The notes: generated from the sequence alone by a model not told the origin. A DNA stretch of 64,000 bases from an uncultured Eubacteriales bacterium (GCA_900542445.1 UQNN01000011.1:10858-74857), one strand, 5' to 3'. Shown: positions 23,730 to 32,807, counted from the first letter of the stretch. A program made the numbers and translations.

Positions 23730-24554
23730 TCAGGTTGTTGCGGCGGAAATGGCGGCTACGCAGCCCTCGCCGACGGCTTTGGCGACCTGCAAAGGCTGAC
23801 CGGTGCAGTCGCCCGCGGCGAACACGCCGGGCAGGTTGGTTTTCATCCGGCGATCCACGCGGATGAACGCGCCGTCCATCTCAAGCCCCGGCAGCAGCGT
23901 GGAGAGCGCTGCCGTTTCGCGAAAGATGAATACGCCGTCAAACGGAAAGTCCTCGCCGCCCGCTTTCAGACCGGTGGCGGTGCTTTCGCCGAGAATCGCT
24001 TCCGGTTTTTGGCCGCAGACGGTGATTCTGTCGTCAAGCGCGTCCTCTTTTGCGCCGAAATAGACGACCTCGCTGCAAAGCCCTGCCAGAAAGTTGGCTT
24101 CGCTCACGGCTTCCGGTCCCTGCGCGATGACGGCGACGCGTTTGCCGCGGTAGAACATGCCGTCGCATGTGCCGCAATAGCTGACCCCGCGTCCGAGCAG
24201 TTCGCTTTCGCCGGGGAGCAGCTTGGGCTGCTTTGCGCCCGTGCAGAGGATGATACGCTCAGCCTCGATAAAATCCGCGCCGAGCGAAAGGGCGAACGAG
24301 CTGCCCAGCGAGACAATCTGATGTACGACGCCGGGGCGAAGCTCCGCGCCCAAATCCTGCGCCTGCTTTTTCATGGCTTCAAGCAGATCGTGGCCGGAGA
24401 TATCGGGCAGGCCGGGATAGTTGGCGATGCTGTGGGCGTGGGCGAGCCAGCCCGTGTTTTGGCCGATGACGACGACGGATTTGTCGCGCTTACGGGCGGT
24501 GATGGCGGCGCTGTATCCGGCCGGGCCCGCACCGACGATGGCGATGTCTTTCAT
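23730..24554 (-). CDS. Thioredoxin reductase-like FAD/NAD(P)-disulfide oxidoreductase
   Basis: A 274-residue flavoprotein. The FAD site VGAGPAGYSAAITA is at residues 7-20, the redox-active pair is CGTC (near 126-129, in SYCGTCDGMFYRGK), an NAD(P)-site VAVIAQGPEAV follows, and the second FAD segment GVFAAGDCTGQPLQVAKAVGEG ends the protein. It is about 30 residues shorter than classical TrxB and the NAD(P) loop lacks the usual GGGxSA pattern, so the electron partner may differ. It starts inside the end of the GH65 gene (4-bp ATGA overlap), an odd coupling that suggests co-expression with sugar phosphorolysis. Confidence 0.85.
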   Translation of the reverse strand: MKDIAIVGAGPAGYSAAITARKRDKSVVVIGQNTGWLAHAHSIANYPGLPDISGHDLLEAMKKQAQDLGAELRPGVVHQIVSLGSSFALSLGADFIEAERIILCTGAKQPKLLPGESELLGRGVSYCGTCDGMFYRGKRVAVIAQGPEAVSEANFLAGLCSEVVYFGAKEDALDDRITVCGQKPEAILGESTATGLKAGGEDFPFDGVFIFRETAALSTLLPGLEMDGAFIRVDRRMKTNLPGVFAAGDCTGQPLQVAKAVGEGCVAAISAATT

Positions 24555-26821
24555 GCGTCAGCCTCCGCCGGGGAGAGCGTCACCTCGCGCCCGTGCAGCG
24601 TGACGGTCAGCGCTTCGCCGGAGAGCAGCTTGAGCCCCGTGCCCTCGCGGGAGACGCTGACCTCGATCAGCCGGCCGCGATAGACGACCTTGAACGCGTA
24701 GCCGTCCCAGCCGTCGGGCAGCTGCGGGTCAAAGCTCAGCTTGCCGGTGATGGTGCGCATGCCCGCGAAGCCCTGCACGATGGAGAGCCAGCTGCCCGCC
24801 ATCGATGTGATGTGCAGACCGTCGCAGGTGTCGTTGTTGATGTTATCCAGATCGAGGCGCGCAGTGCGGCGATACAGTTCTTGCGCCTTGTCGAGCTTGC
24901 CGAGGCTGGCGGCCAGAATGCTGTGGACGCACGGGGACAGGCTCGACTCGTGGACGGTCATTGGCTCGTAGAAATCGAAGTTGCGGCGGATGGTCTCCTT
25001 GTCGTAGAGGTGCTCCAGGAAATACAGGCCCTGAAGCACGTCGGCCTGCTTGATGAAGCAGGAGCGCAGAATGCGGTCCCAGCTCCACTTCTGGTTCAGC
25101 GGGCGATCCTCCGGGGAGAGTGCGCTGGCGGGCATCAGGTCTTTATCCAGGAACGTGTCGTGCTGCACGAACACATCCAGCTCTTTGTCATACGGCAGAT
25201 ACATCTTTTCGCTGATCTCGCGGAAGCGGCGGATTTCCTCGGCGTTGACGCTGAGCGTCTGCGCTTTTTCGCGCGGGATGAGCATCAGCTGCTCGGCAGT
25301 GTAGGCCAGTTCCCACGCGGCGAGGCGGTTGGTGTACCAGTTGTTGTTGACGTTGTTTTCGTATTCGTTCGGGCCGGTCACGCCGTGGATCATGTATTGC
25401 CCCGTGCGCTTGCAGTAGTGCACGCGCCCCGCCCAGAAGCGCGCAATGCCCAGCAGCACATCGATGCCGTACTGATCGAGGTAGCTGCGGTCGCCGGTGT
25501 ACTGGGTATAGGCGTAAATCGCATAGGCGATGGCGTTGTTGCGGTGGATTTCCTCAAAGGTGATTTCCCACTCGTTGTGGCATTCGATGCCCGTGAAAGT
25601 CACCATGGGATAGAGCGCGCCCGGCAGCCCCTGTTCGCGCGCGTTGTGATAGGCGCCGTCGATTTGCAGCCAGCGGTATTTGAGCAGGTTCTGCGCGACT
25701 TCCTCGCCCGCGATGGCGGTGTACATCGGCAGGCAGTAGGCTTCCGTGTCCCAATAGGTTGCGCCGCCGTATTTTTCGCCGGTGAAGCCCTTCGGACCGA
25801 TGTTCAGCCGCGCGTCCTCGCCGTAGTAGGTGGAGAAGAGCTGGAAGATGTTGAAGCGGATGCCCTGCTGACCCGCCACGTCGCCGTCAATGCGCACGTC
25901 GGCCTTCTCCCAGCGGCGTGCCCATGCGCGCTCCTGCTCGCGGCGCAGCGCGTCATAACCCGCCTGCTGCGCGCTCAGAACGCCCGCGGTCGCGGCCTGC
26001 GTCAGCTCGTCTTCCCTGTGATCGCGATCGGTTGCCACGCAGACAAATTTGTCGCAGCCGACGGTCTGCCCGGCTTCGGCCTCAAAGACGAACTTGCGGG
26101 CGACATAGCCCTCTTCCACGGTGACGCGGTTTTTCTTCAGCTTTTCGGTCGGCTCGGCGGCCATTGCGCCGCAGACGGAGAAGCGCGGCGTGCCGAAAGG
26201 ATTTTCGCGGGTGCGGGTGCGCACGCTGAGCACGCCGTCGCGGTCTTCGTCTTCGCCCTCAAAGAGCCAGAAGGCTTCTTCGTAGTTGGAATCTTCGTTG
26301 CGCACGTCCGCGTCGATGGCGGGAATGAGCGCGACCTTGCAGTCGTAATCCGCCGTCACGCGGCAGCGCAGCGCCAGCAGTTCCGGCCGCGCGAGGGAAA
26401 CGAAGCGCTCAAAGAAGACGCGCACCGTGCCTTTTTCGCGGCGAATGACAAATTCGCGGCTGAGCACGCCCGCGCGCATGTCCAGCACGCGCTGGAAGGA
26501 AAGAACGTCGTCCTCAAACAGATCGATGTCTTCCCTGTCGATGCGCACGCGCAGGGAGATGATGTTCATCGCATTGATGACCTTGCCGAAATACTGCGGG
26601 TAGCCGTTTTTCCACCAGCCCACGCGCGTTTTATCCGGGAACCAGACGCCCGCCAGATAGGTGCCGCGATGGCTGTCGCCGGAGTAGCGCTCCTCAAAGT
26701 TGCCGCGCATGCCCATATGGCCGTTGCCGATGGAGGTCATGGACTCGGACAGACGCATGTCGTCCTTGTGCAGCTCGTTTTCCACCAGCCGCCAGGGATC
26801 ATAAGCAAAAATTGTTTTCAT
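24551..26821 (-). CDS. Glycoside hydrolase family 65 phosphorylase, probably maltose phosphorylase
   Basis: A 756-residue inverting disaccharide phosphorylase. Family signatures: WRLVENELH, SIGNGHMGMRGNFEE, the FTGEKYGGATYWDTEAY stretch (phosphate/sugar site), and the catalytic Glu in GVTGPNEYENNVNNNWYTN (near residue 487), a form typical of maltose phosphorylases rather than kojibiose or trehalose enzymes. It would yield glucose and beta-glucose 1-phosphate from maltose in the cytoplasm. Length matches the family (750-770). ATG 26821 follows GTGAGGATAT. No phosphoglucomutase lies nearby. Substrate choice is inferred from motif resemblance. Confidence 0.88.
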   Translation of the reverse strand: MKTIFAYDPWRLVENELHKDDMRLSESMTSIGNGHMGMRGNFEERYSGDSHRGTYLAGVWFPDKTRVGWWKNGYPQYFGKVINAMNIISLRVRIDREDIDLFEDDVLSFQRVLDMRAGVLSREFVIRREKGTVRVFFERFVSLARPELLALRCRVTADYDCKVALIPAIDADVRNEDSNYEEAFWLFEGEDEDRDGVLSVRTRTRENPFGTPRFSVCGAMAAEPTEKLKKNRVTVEEGYVARKFVFEAEAGQTVGCDKFVCVATDRDHREDELTQAATAGVLSAQQAGYDALRREQERAWARRWEKADVRIDGDVAGQQGIRFNIFQLFSTYYGEDARLNIGPKGFTGEKYGGATYWDTEAYCLPMYTAIAGEEVAQNLLKYRWLQIDGAYHNAREQGLPGALYPMVTFTGIECHNEWEITFEEIHRNNAIAYAIYAYTQYTGDRSYLDQYGIDVLLGIARFWAGRVHYCKRTGQYMIHGVTGPNEYENNVNNNWYTNRLAAWELAYTAEQLMLIPREKAQTLSVNAEEIRRFREISEKMYLPYDKELDVFVQHDTFLDKDLMPASALSPEDRPLNQKWSWDRILRSCFIKQADVLQGLYFLEHLYDKETIRRNFDFYEPMTVHESSLSPCVHSILAASLGKLDKAQELYRRTARLDLDNINNDTCDGLHITSMAGSWLSIVQGFAGMRTITGKLSFDPQLPDGWDGYAFKVVYRGRLIEVSVSREGTGLKLLSGEALTVTLHGREVTLSPAEADA

Positions 26822-26905
26822 GGTGATATCCTCACGATACGATTTAAATTCAATCTATCATACAGCATGCCCATGGGAGGACATGGATCATGCCATATTC
26901 GATTC

Positions 26906-26928
26906 AAAAAAAGCCGCAAACCTGCGGC
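26906..26928 (-). terminator. Terminator after the YhcH-like gene
   Basis: GCCGCA-AACC-TGCGGC stem, followed on the minus strand by TTTTTTT (26912-26906). It lies just past the stop codon at 26936. Confidence 0.8.
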
Positions 26929-26935
26929 CCTTGGA

Positions 26936-27391
26936 TCAATCTTTCCTCTGGGGAACGACCGGAATTTTGACGACTACCTTGCGGTAGTGCTTCTGAAATT
27001 CGTGATGGCAGGCAGCCTTGTGACCGTCGCTGGGGAACATCACATAGAACATGCCCGGACGGATCGAAACCGATGTGGAATTGCCCGTATAGAAGTAATT
27101 GTCGTGTTCCGGGTCGGCTGTCGAGGGATTCAGCTCCTGAATATGCGCCCAGGACATGCGCTCACCGCCGGAAATGCAGTATTGCAGGTCGATGTAGTTT
27201 TTGTGCGCTTCCATCACCACGGTATCCATCTGACGGGTGTCGCCTTCGGAAACCGTCGCGAACAGGCCGTCTTCAAGCTCATAGCGGCCGGGCTCCAGAT
27301 CGGGCGCTTCCGCCAGAAATGCGAATGCCAGCTCCATATCGGGGTGGAGCGGGTAATAACGCTCCTGTTCTTCGATGCGGTCAACAATCAC
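26936..27391 (-). CDS. YhcH/YjgK/YiaL family protein
   Basis: A 151-residue cupin-like protein of the YhcH/YjgK/YiaL family, related to the beta subunit of the evolved beta-galactosidase and often linked to sugar or sialic acid catabolism. Fitting motifs: MEAHKNYIDLQYCISGGERMSWA and the metal-site stretch PGMFYVMFPSDGHKAAC, then KVVVKIPV. GTG 27391 is preferred over TTG 27400 because AAGGAGG would overlap the TTG. Sialic acid linkage would agree with the NAL-type aldolase at 20.8 kb, but the two are 5 kb apart. Confidence 0.88.
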   Translation of the reverse strand: MIVDRIEEQERYYPLHPDMELAFAFLAEAPDLEPGRYELEDGLFATVSEGDTRQMDTVVMEAHKNYIDLQYCISGGERMSWAHIQELNPSTADPEHDNYFYTGNSTSVSIRPGMFYVMFPSDGHKAACHHEFQKHYRKVVVKIPVVPQRKD

Positions 27392-27479
27392 GGGGATCAA
27401 CCTCCTTCATTGAGTCTTTTCCATTATAAGGCAATGTGAACGCAGCGTCAAGCCAAAGGTTATGCAAAAGAGCCAAAGC

Positions 27480-27896
27480 TTACGCCTGGGCGGCGAGCGC
27501 CGCCGCTTGTCTGGCGGCGTCTTCCACCAGCGACTGCATGCTGAACCCGTGCGCCCCGGCGACGTGCGTGCCGCAGCGCTCGGTCGGCACGAGGATGCGC
27601 GTGGCGCGGCTGGAACCGACGGCGGCAGCCATGTTTCCGGTGATTTCGCCCATCATGGAATCCTTGAGCACCAGCGCGATGGGCGCAATCAGGATATCCG
27701 CGTTCCGCGCAGCCCAGCATACCGCGTTTTCGCCCGTCGCGCCGCGCTGAGCGCCCGCTTTGAGCATGGCGGCGGTCGCCATGGCGTTGGTGCCCACGCA
27801 GAGCAGCTGCGCGCCCTGCGGCAGAAGCGGCGAAAGCGCGGCGATGATGGCGCGGCCGATGCCGCCGCCCTGTCCGTCCAAAACGATGATGGTCAT
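27480..27896 (-). CDS. DUF3842 family protein
   Basis: A 138-residue protein recognised as DUF3842: IIVLDGQGGGIGRAIIAAL at the N-terminus looks like a nucleotide-binding loop, then VGTNAMATAAMLKAGAQRGATGENA and GEITGNMAAAVGSSRATRILVPTERCGTHVAG. Function is unknown in the family. ATG 27896 follows GGAGGC. The next gene upstream ends 28 bp before it. Confidence 0.85.
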   Translation of the reverse strand: MTIIVLDGQGGGIGRAIIAALSPLLPQGAQLLCVGTNAMATAAMLKAGAQRGATGENAVCWAARNADILIAPIALVLKDSMMGEITGNMAAAVGSSRATRILVPTERCGTHVAGAHGFSMQSLVEDAARQAAALAAQA

Positions 27897-27924
27897 AACT
27901 GCCTCCGTATCGTCAAGTCGTTTG

Positions 27925-28962
27925 TCAATTCGGGTAATAGGTTTCGGCAAAATCGGCCACGGCCTGCCGGATGCGTTCGCTGCCCGCCTCCATATCGGAA
28001 ACGGAAAACACGCGGTTTTCGCCCGCCGCCATGGCGCGCATGAGCCTGTCGCTCACCTCGCCGCTGTGGTGGGAATAATCAAAATACTGGTTAAGGTCGG
28101 TGATCCAGTCGATGCGCGAAGAATAATCGTAGATTTCCACGTTGGGATAATCGAGCAGCTTTTCACAGAGCAGGCGGCGGGAACGGAACTGCTGCTCGGA
28201 AATGCCTTCCCGCGTCATCAGAAACCAGTAGCCGACAGAATAGGGCGGCATATAAATCTTAAAGATGGTTTCGGGATGCGCCTCGATCGAGGGGATCAGG
28301 TGGCGCTCGACGTTTTCGGTGGAGCGGGACAGATTGGTGTCGGCGGACTGCATGTCCTTCTGCGCGATGGCGGGGATGGCGTCAAACACGCTCTGGGCGG
28401 AAAAGACCACGTCCGTCCACTGGTACATGTTATCGCGCTTGGCGGCAAGCGGCTTGCCGACGTTTTGGAGCATTTTCGGGATTTTCACCAGCGCCACGTC
28501 GCGGTTGAACAGATAGTTGACGTCGTCGAGCGGGTCGTCGTTCCACAGATAGTCGTAAATCTCCTCCATGTCGTTTGGCTGGCCCATCATGCTGTATGCG
28601 TCCACGGCCAGAATCGCCAGCTTCAATTCGTGCGTTTTGAGCACGTGGGTGAGCTGCCACCCCATCTGGGAAATGTGCGAACCGCGCATGGGCAGTTTGA
28701 CAGAGGTTACATCAAAGCAGGCGTCGATCACCGAAGGGTGGCTCATTTCAACCATGGACGTACCCAAAATCACCGCGTCGTAATCGTAATTGCGGGCGAT
28801 GCCGGGGTTGTTATAGCTTTCCTGATCGTAAAGCGGGAGGATGGAAGACTCCCGGTAATGCTCGAACGGATCGACAAGAAAGACGGCCAGCGCGCACAGC
28901 AGCAGCAGCGCGGCGCTGGCGGACAGGGTGAAAACGGCCCAGCGTTTGGCCCTAAAGCGCAT
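27925..28962 (-). CDS. Membrane-anchored SGNH/GDSL-like protein of unknown function
   Basis: A 345-residue protein with a single N-terminal membrane anchor (about residues 9-32) and a large outer domain. DAVILGTSMVEMSHPSVID resembles the block I region of SGNH esterases with GTS in place of GDS, and a DYSHHSGEVSDRLM segment near the C-terminus could hold the Asp-x2-His pair. Proteins of this look occur near cell-surface polymer modification genes. ATG 28962 follows GGGAGGAAT. I regard the SGNH assignment as likely but not certain. Confidence 0.6.
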   Translation of the reverse strand: MRFRAKRWAVFTLSASAALLLLCALAVFLVDPFEHYRESSILPLYDQESYNNPGIARNYDYDAVILGTSMVEMSHPSVIDACFDVTSVKLPMRGSHISQMGWQLTHVLKTHELKLAILAVDAYSMMGQPNDMEEIYDYLWNDDPLDDVNYLFNRDVALVKIPKMLQNVGKPLAAKRDNMYQWTDVVFSAQSVFDAIPAIAQKDMQSADTNLSRSTENVERHLIPSIEAHPETIFKIYMPPYSVGYWFLMTREGISEQQFRSRRLLCEKLLDYPNVEIYDYSSRIDWITDLNQYFDYSHHSGEVSDRLMRAMAAGENRVFSVSDMEAGSERIRQAVADFAETYYPN

Positions 28963-29061
28963 GAATGGATTCCTCCCGCAGAAAGCTTGTTTCAATTAGT
29001 TTACAGACTTTGGGGCGGACTGTCAAGCGGCGGAAAAATGAGCGGGAAGCGTCTGAATTGA

Positions 29062-29090
29062 TTGAAAAGACGGACGCTCTGTGCTATACT
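29062..29090 (+). promoter_or_regulatory. Promoter of the transglutaminase gene
   Basis: TTGAAA (29062-29067), 17 bp, TATACT (29085-29090), 80 bp before the ATG. It may drive the whole filament-like cluster that follows in the same direction. Confidence 0.75.
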
Positions 29091-29170
29091 GAACCGAATG
29101 GCGGATGTAACCGTTTTCGGGAGCGAAACGAAAATGGCTTTCGCGCAATCGCAGAGAGAGGAGGGCGTTC

Positions 29171-29986
29171 ATGCCAAAGCGAAACGGATGGCGATTGGCG
29201 GCCGCGCTGGGCCTGCTGATCGTCCTGGCCGGCGCGGCGCTGGCTGCATATGACACAATATGGCCCCGGCAGAGCGGCACGAACGTGTTGACCTCCAAAA
29301 GCCTTGTGGTGGACGCGAGCAACGCGTCGCAGGGCTATATCATGGCGCGCGGCGACGCGGGCAACAAACGACTCAAACTGCGCGTGACGCAGGGACAGTA
29401 TAAGCTGACCTACGATCTGAATACGTCGGGCGATTACGAGGTGTTTCCGCTTCAGCTCGGCGACGGCAGCTACACCGTCGAGCTGTTTGAAAACGTCTCC
29501 GGCAAGAAGTATTCCGCCGAAGGCAAGGTGTCGGTGAACGTCAAGCTGGACGATCCCTACGCGCCTTTCCTCGGCCCCAACCAGTACGTCAATTACACGC
29601 CGGATACGGAAGCGGTTCAAACCTCTTACGAGCTGTGCGCGGGCATGACCGATCCGCAGGAGATTTTTGAAACCGTTCAGGCGTATATCAAAGCCAATTA
29701 TCTGTATGATTATATTAAGGCGGAGACGGTCAAGAGCGGCACGCTGCCGGATATCGACGGCTGCTATGAATCCAAGATGGGCATCTGTCAGGATCTGGCC
29801 GCGATGGCGGCCTGCATGCTGCGCGTGCAGGGAATTCCGACGCGGCTGATGATCGGTTATGCCGGAAAAATGTATCACGCATGGAACACTGTCATCATCA
29901 ACGGGGAGGAAGTGCTCTACGATCCGACGCTTGAATTGAGCGCCATCGACAGAGGCCTGACCTACACCGTGGAGCGATATTACTGA
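29171..29986 (+). CDS. Secreted or membrane-anchored transglutaminase-like protein
   Basis: A 271-residue protein with an N-terminal hydrophobic segment (residues 8-27) and a C-terminal transglutaminase/cysteine-protease fold. The catalytic triad can be read as Cys in MGICQDLAAMAA (near 206), His in MYHAWNTVI (near 236) and Asp in LYDPTLE (near 250). The middle is beta-rich. Such proteins crosslink or cut proteins or peptides outside the cell. AGAGGAGGGCG precedes ATG 29171. It lies 62 bp ahead of the filament-like genes and could process their products (inference). Confidence 0.82.
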   Translation: MPKRNGWRLAAALGLLIVLAGAALAAYDTIWPRQSGTNVLTSKSLVVDASNASQGYIMARGDAGNKRLKLRVTQGQYKLTYDLNTSGDYEVFPLQLGDGSYTVELFENVSGKKYSAEGKVSVNVKLDDPYAPFLGPNQYVNYTPDTEAVQTSYELCAGMTDPQEIFETVQAYIKANYLYDYIKAETVKSGTLPDIDGCYESKMGICQDLAAMAACMLRVQGIPTRLMIGYAGKMYHAWNTVIINGEEVLYDPTLELSAIDRGLTYTVERYY

Positions 29987-30048
29987 ATCGCGGAAGACTC
30001 AAAAAATGCGGGATTTCGGATGAGGATCTGAAAGGAAAGGATGCACAC

Positions 30049-31098
30049 ATGGCAAGCAAGGATCGCGGTCTGACGCCCATTGAACTGAGCGGTTTCTGTT
30101 CGGAATTTGCCCTCATGCTGGGGGCGGGTATGCCGCTGTACGCGGGCATGGAAGCCCTGGAAAAGACGTATGAGCAAGACGCGCATGCCGATCTTTACCA
30201 CAAGGTGAGCGAAACGCTGACGCAGACGGGTTCGCTGCGCGACGCGCTGGAGGAGACGCACGCGTTTCCGACCTATCTGGTGGAGATGTGCGGCATCGGC
30301 GAGCGGACGGGCCATCTGGAAGACGTGATGCAGGGGCTTTCCGCCTATTACGAAAGAGAGAGCCGCATCCGTCAGGCCGTCCGCAGCGCGGTGACGTATC
30401 CGCTGGTGCTTTCGGTGATGATGGTGCTGATTCTGATGGTGCTGATTCTCAAGGTCATGCCGGTGTTCCGGCGCGTGCTGGGCAGCATGGGCGTGGCGAT
30501 GACCGCCACCGGCAGCATGATGATGAACGTCGGCACGGTGATCGGCTGGGTTGTGCTGGCGCTGGTGCTCGTCTTTGCGCTGGCGGCGCTTATCTGCGTA
30601 CTGCTGCTGAAAAGCGGCAGGCGGGAACAGGTGCTCGCCGGGCTGAAAAAGGCGTTTCCGCCGCTGCGCCGGCTGAGCATGCGGCTGGCTTCCTCCCGCG
30701 CGGCTTCCGTGCTGGCGATGATGCTTTCCAGCGGTTTCCCGCTGGAGCAGGCACTGGAGATGGTGCCGCTTGTTCTGCCGGACGCCGAGGCGGCGGGTGA
30801 AATCGCCAAAATCCGCGAGAAGATGGGCGAAGGCGTGTCCTTCTCCGATGCGCTGACCGGGAGCGCGATGTTTGATGAAATCCATCGGCAGATGCTGCGC
30901 ATGGGTATTGCCGCCGGACGCGAGGATCAGGTGATGAGCAAGATTGCCCAGACCTATGAGCAGCAGGTGGAAGAGAGCATTTCCGGTCTGGTTTCCATCA
31001 TCGAGCCGACCATGGTCGCCGCGCTTTCCATCGTTATCGGCGCGGTGCTGCTTTCCGTGATGATGCCGATGGCCGGCATTATTTCCAGCATTTTGTAA
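30049..31098 (+). CDS. Type II secretion/type IV pilus inner-membrane platform protein (GspF/PilC-like)
   Basis: A 349-residue platform protein with two copies of the T2SSF domain (about residues 15-140 and 215-345) and three membrane segments (about 118-142, 165-195 and 325-347). Typical elements are FCSEFALMLGAGMPLYAGMEAL and, in the second copy, LASSRAASVLAMMLSSGFPLEQALEMV, and MCGIGERTGHLEDVM / MGIAAGREDQVMSKIA. Such proteins couple the cytoplasmic ATPase to filament subunit movement. ATG 30049 follows AAAGGAAAGG. It heads a tight series of six genes, and no second platform or secretin is nearby. Confidence 0.92.
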   Translation: MASKDRGLTPIELSGFCSEFALMLGAGMPLYAGMEALEKTYEQDAHADLYHKVSETLTQTGSLRDALEETHAFPTYLVEMCGIGERTGHLEDVMQGLSAYYERESRIRQAVRSAVTYPLVLSVMMVLILMVLILKVMPVFRRVLGSMGVAMTATGSMMMNVGTVIGWVVLALVLVFALAALICVLLLKSGRREQVLAGLKKAFPPLRRLSMRLASSRAASVLAMMLSSGFPLEQALEMVPLVLPDAEAAGEIAKIREKMGEGVSFSDALTGSAMFDEIHRQMLRMGIAAGREDQVMSKIAQTYEQQVEESISGLVSIIEPTMVAALSIVIGAVLLSVMMPMAGIISSIL

Positions 31099-31119
31099 GG
31101 GCGAAAGGAGGGGCTTCGC

Positions 31120-31446
31120 GTGAAAACAAAAAAGCATGGCCTTGCGCGCGGCCTCGCGCTCACGCTGGCGGTATTTGCCGCGCTTTTTGGCGGGGCTGTG
31201 GCGGCGTTTCAGAAAATCGGCTCATCCTCAGAGAATATGGAGGAACAGCTGGTGCTCGACGCCGTGCGCCGCGCTGCGCTGACCTGCTATGCGGTGGAGG
31301 GCGCGTATCCCCAGTCGCTTGAAGAGCTGGAGCGCGGCTACGGCCTGGCTTATAACAAGGACGCGTATATCGTTTCTTACGACGCGTTTGCCTCCAACAT
31401 CATGCCGAATATTCAGGTGCTCCGAAAGGGGGAGACGCAGCCTTGA
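31120..31446 (+). CDS. Small pseudopilin-like protein 1
   Basis: A 108-residue protein with a hydrophobic N-terminal helix (residues 8-30) and a soluble tail. VLDAVRRAALTCYAVEGAYPQSLEELERGYGL recalls the part after the helix in GspG-type pseudopilins. A classic prepilin peptidase site (G before F-T-L-x-E) is not seen, so assembly would be unusual. Start GTG 31120 follows AAAGGAGGG. The stop codon overlaps the next start. Confidence 0.65.
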   Translation: MKTKKHGLARGLALTLAVFAALFGGAVAAFQKIGSSSENMEEQLVLDAVRRAALTCYAVEGAYPQSLEELERGYGLAYNKDAYIVSYDAFASNIMPNIQVLRKGETQP

Positions 31447-31919
31447 TGAAAACGAAGAGCCACAGCATTTCCGGCGCGTTCGTGTTCATGCTGCTGGGCG
31501 TCTTTGCGGTGTTTTCCATGCTGCTGGTCGTGCTCGGCGCGCAGGCTTACCGCACGACGGTGGACGGCGCAGCCGCGCACACGCAGAAGCGGATCGTGAC
31601 GGCGTTCGTCCGCAACGCGGTGCGCGCGCAGGATGAACGGGGCGCGATCACCGTGGAGGAGCACGACGGCCTGCCTGTGCTTGCCCTTTCCAGCGAGCTG
31701 GACGGCGAACGCTATGTGCAGTATATTTACAGCTATGGCGGCAGTCTCTGCGAACTGTTTACCTCGGCGAGATATGGTTTTTCGCCGGAGGACGGCGAGG
31801 CGGTTTGCGCCGCGCAGCGTTTTGAACCGGCGCTTGAAGGCAATCTGCTGACCGTCAGGGTGACGGACGGGTCCGGCGATCAATCCACCGTATATATCGC
31901 GCGCCGCTGTGCGCAGTAA
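31446..31919 (+). CDS. DUF4860-like small membrane protein of the filament cluster
   Basis: A 157-residue protein with one N-terminal hydrophobic helix (about residues 9-32) and an outer beta-rich domain. SISGAFVFMLLGVFAVFSMLLVVLGAQAYRTTV resembles the DUF4860 family, which occurs in compact pilus-like loci of clostridia. ATG 31446 overlaps the TGA of the gene before (TGATG arrangement). A minor pilin role is likely from context but not proven. Confidence 0.65.
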   Translation: MKTKSHSISGAFVFMLLGVFAVFSMLLVVLGAQAYRTTVDGAAAHTQKRIVTAFVRNAVRAQDERGAITVEEHDGLPVLALSSELDGERYVQYIYSYGGSLCELFTSARYGFSPEDGEAVCAAQRFEPALEGNLLTVRVTDGSGDQSTVYIARRCAQ

Positions 31920-31929
31920 GGGGATGACG

Positions 31930-32334
31930 ATGGTGAAGCACAACCAGCTGAATACCCTGCTGATGGAGATCCTGATCGTGGTGCTGTTTTTTGCGCTCTG
32001 CTCCACGGTGATTCTGGATGTGTTCGTCGGCGCGCATAACCAGAGCGCGCGCGCGGGCGCGCAGGCCGACGCGCTGACGGCGGCGCAGAGTCTGGCCGAC
32101 AGGCTCTATGCGGCGGACGAGCGGGAAGACGTGCTGCGCCAGAGCGGCTTTTTTGAACGCGGGGACGGTACGTGGCATTTGAGCTGCGGCGCGTATGACC
32201 TGCTCGTGACGCTCGGCGAGGAGACATATTCCGCCGGAACGCTGGAAACCGCTGAGGTGACGGCGCTGGAGAATGAGCAGACGATCTTCACCCTGCCTTC
32301 CGCGCGCTATGTGCAAGGGGAGGTGGCACCGTGA
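31930..32334 (+). CDS. Small pilin-like membrane protein 3
   Basis: A protein of about 134 residues with an N-terminal hydrophobic helix (LLMEILIVVLFFALCSTVILDVFV) whose glutamate near residue 13 recalls the Glu5 of pilins, and a soluble tail. No standard prepilin leader is seen. ATG 31930 is favoured by the AAGGGG at 31918-31923; ATG 31924 is also in frame. It is followed by a gene that overlaps its stop by 4 bp. Confidence 0.6.
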   Translation: MVKHNQLNTLLMEILIVVLFFALCSTVILDVFVGAHNQSARAGAQADALTAAQSLADRLYAADEREDVLRQSGFFERGDGTWHLSCGAYDLLVTLGEETYSAGTLETAEVTALENEQTIFTLPSARYVQGEVAP

Positions 32335-32807
32335 ACCAGAGGGAATACCGCATCGGGCCGGGCGCGGCTTCGCTGATGCTGCTGGTCGTCGTGCTGAGCA
32401 TGAGCGTGCTGGGCATGCTGGCCCTGATGAGCGCAAGGTCGGACGAAAACCTGAGCCTGCGCAGCGCCGAGGTGGCGCGGCAGGTCGCCGAATTGAACGT
32501 TTCGGCGGAACGCTCGCTGGCTGAGCTGGACGACGCGCTTGCCAAGGCGGCCGGAGCGGCGCAGAGCGAGGAAGATTATCTGGCGCGGGTTGAAGCGGCG
32601 CTGAATGAAGCGATGACGCTTGAAGGCCGCACGGTGTCGTGGAAAGAAACCAACGACGAGGGTCGCACGCTGGCCTGCGCCGTGGAGCTTGAACCGTTCG
32701 GCGCTTTCCCGCGATTTGTGCGTACGGTTTACCATCTGGCGATCGACGAAGGCGCGATGGAGGGGGAAGACCTGCTGTTTGACGCCGGATACATAGGAGA
32801 GCTGTAA
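32331..32807 (+). CDS. Small pilin-like membrane protein 4
   Basis: A 158-residue protein: GTG start in the GTGA overlap with the previous gene, hydrophobic helix at residues 12-33 (AASLMLLVVVLSMSVLGMLALMSA), then a helical, charged tail with coiled-coil character (about 40-90) and a mixed C-terminal domain. It resembles PilX/GspK-style minor pilins only in layout. The PilT-type ATPase gene starts 1 bp after its stop codon. Confidence 0.6.
   Translation: MNQREYRIGPGAASLMLLVVVLSMSVLGMLALMSARSDENLSLRSAEVARQVAELNVSAERSLAELDDALAKAAGAAQSEEDYLARVEAALNEAMTLEGRTVSWKETNDEGRTLACAVELEPFGAFPRFVRTVYHLAIDEGAMEGEDLLFDAGYIGEL

Noticed and set aside
24593..27439. 948-residue open frame opposite the GH65 and YhcH genes
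   Set aside because: It runs across two genes and their intergenic region on the other strand, which a real gene would not do here.
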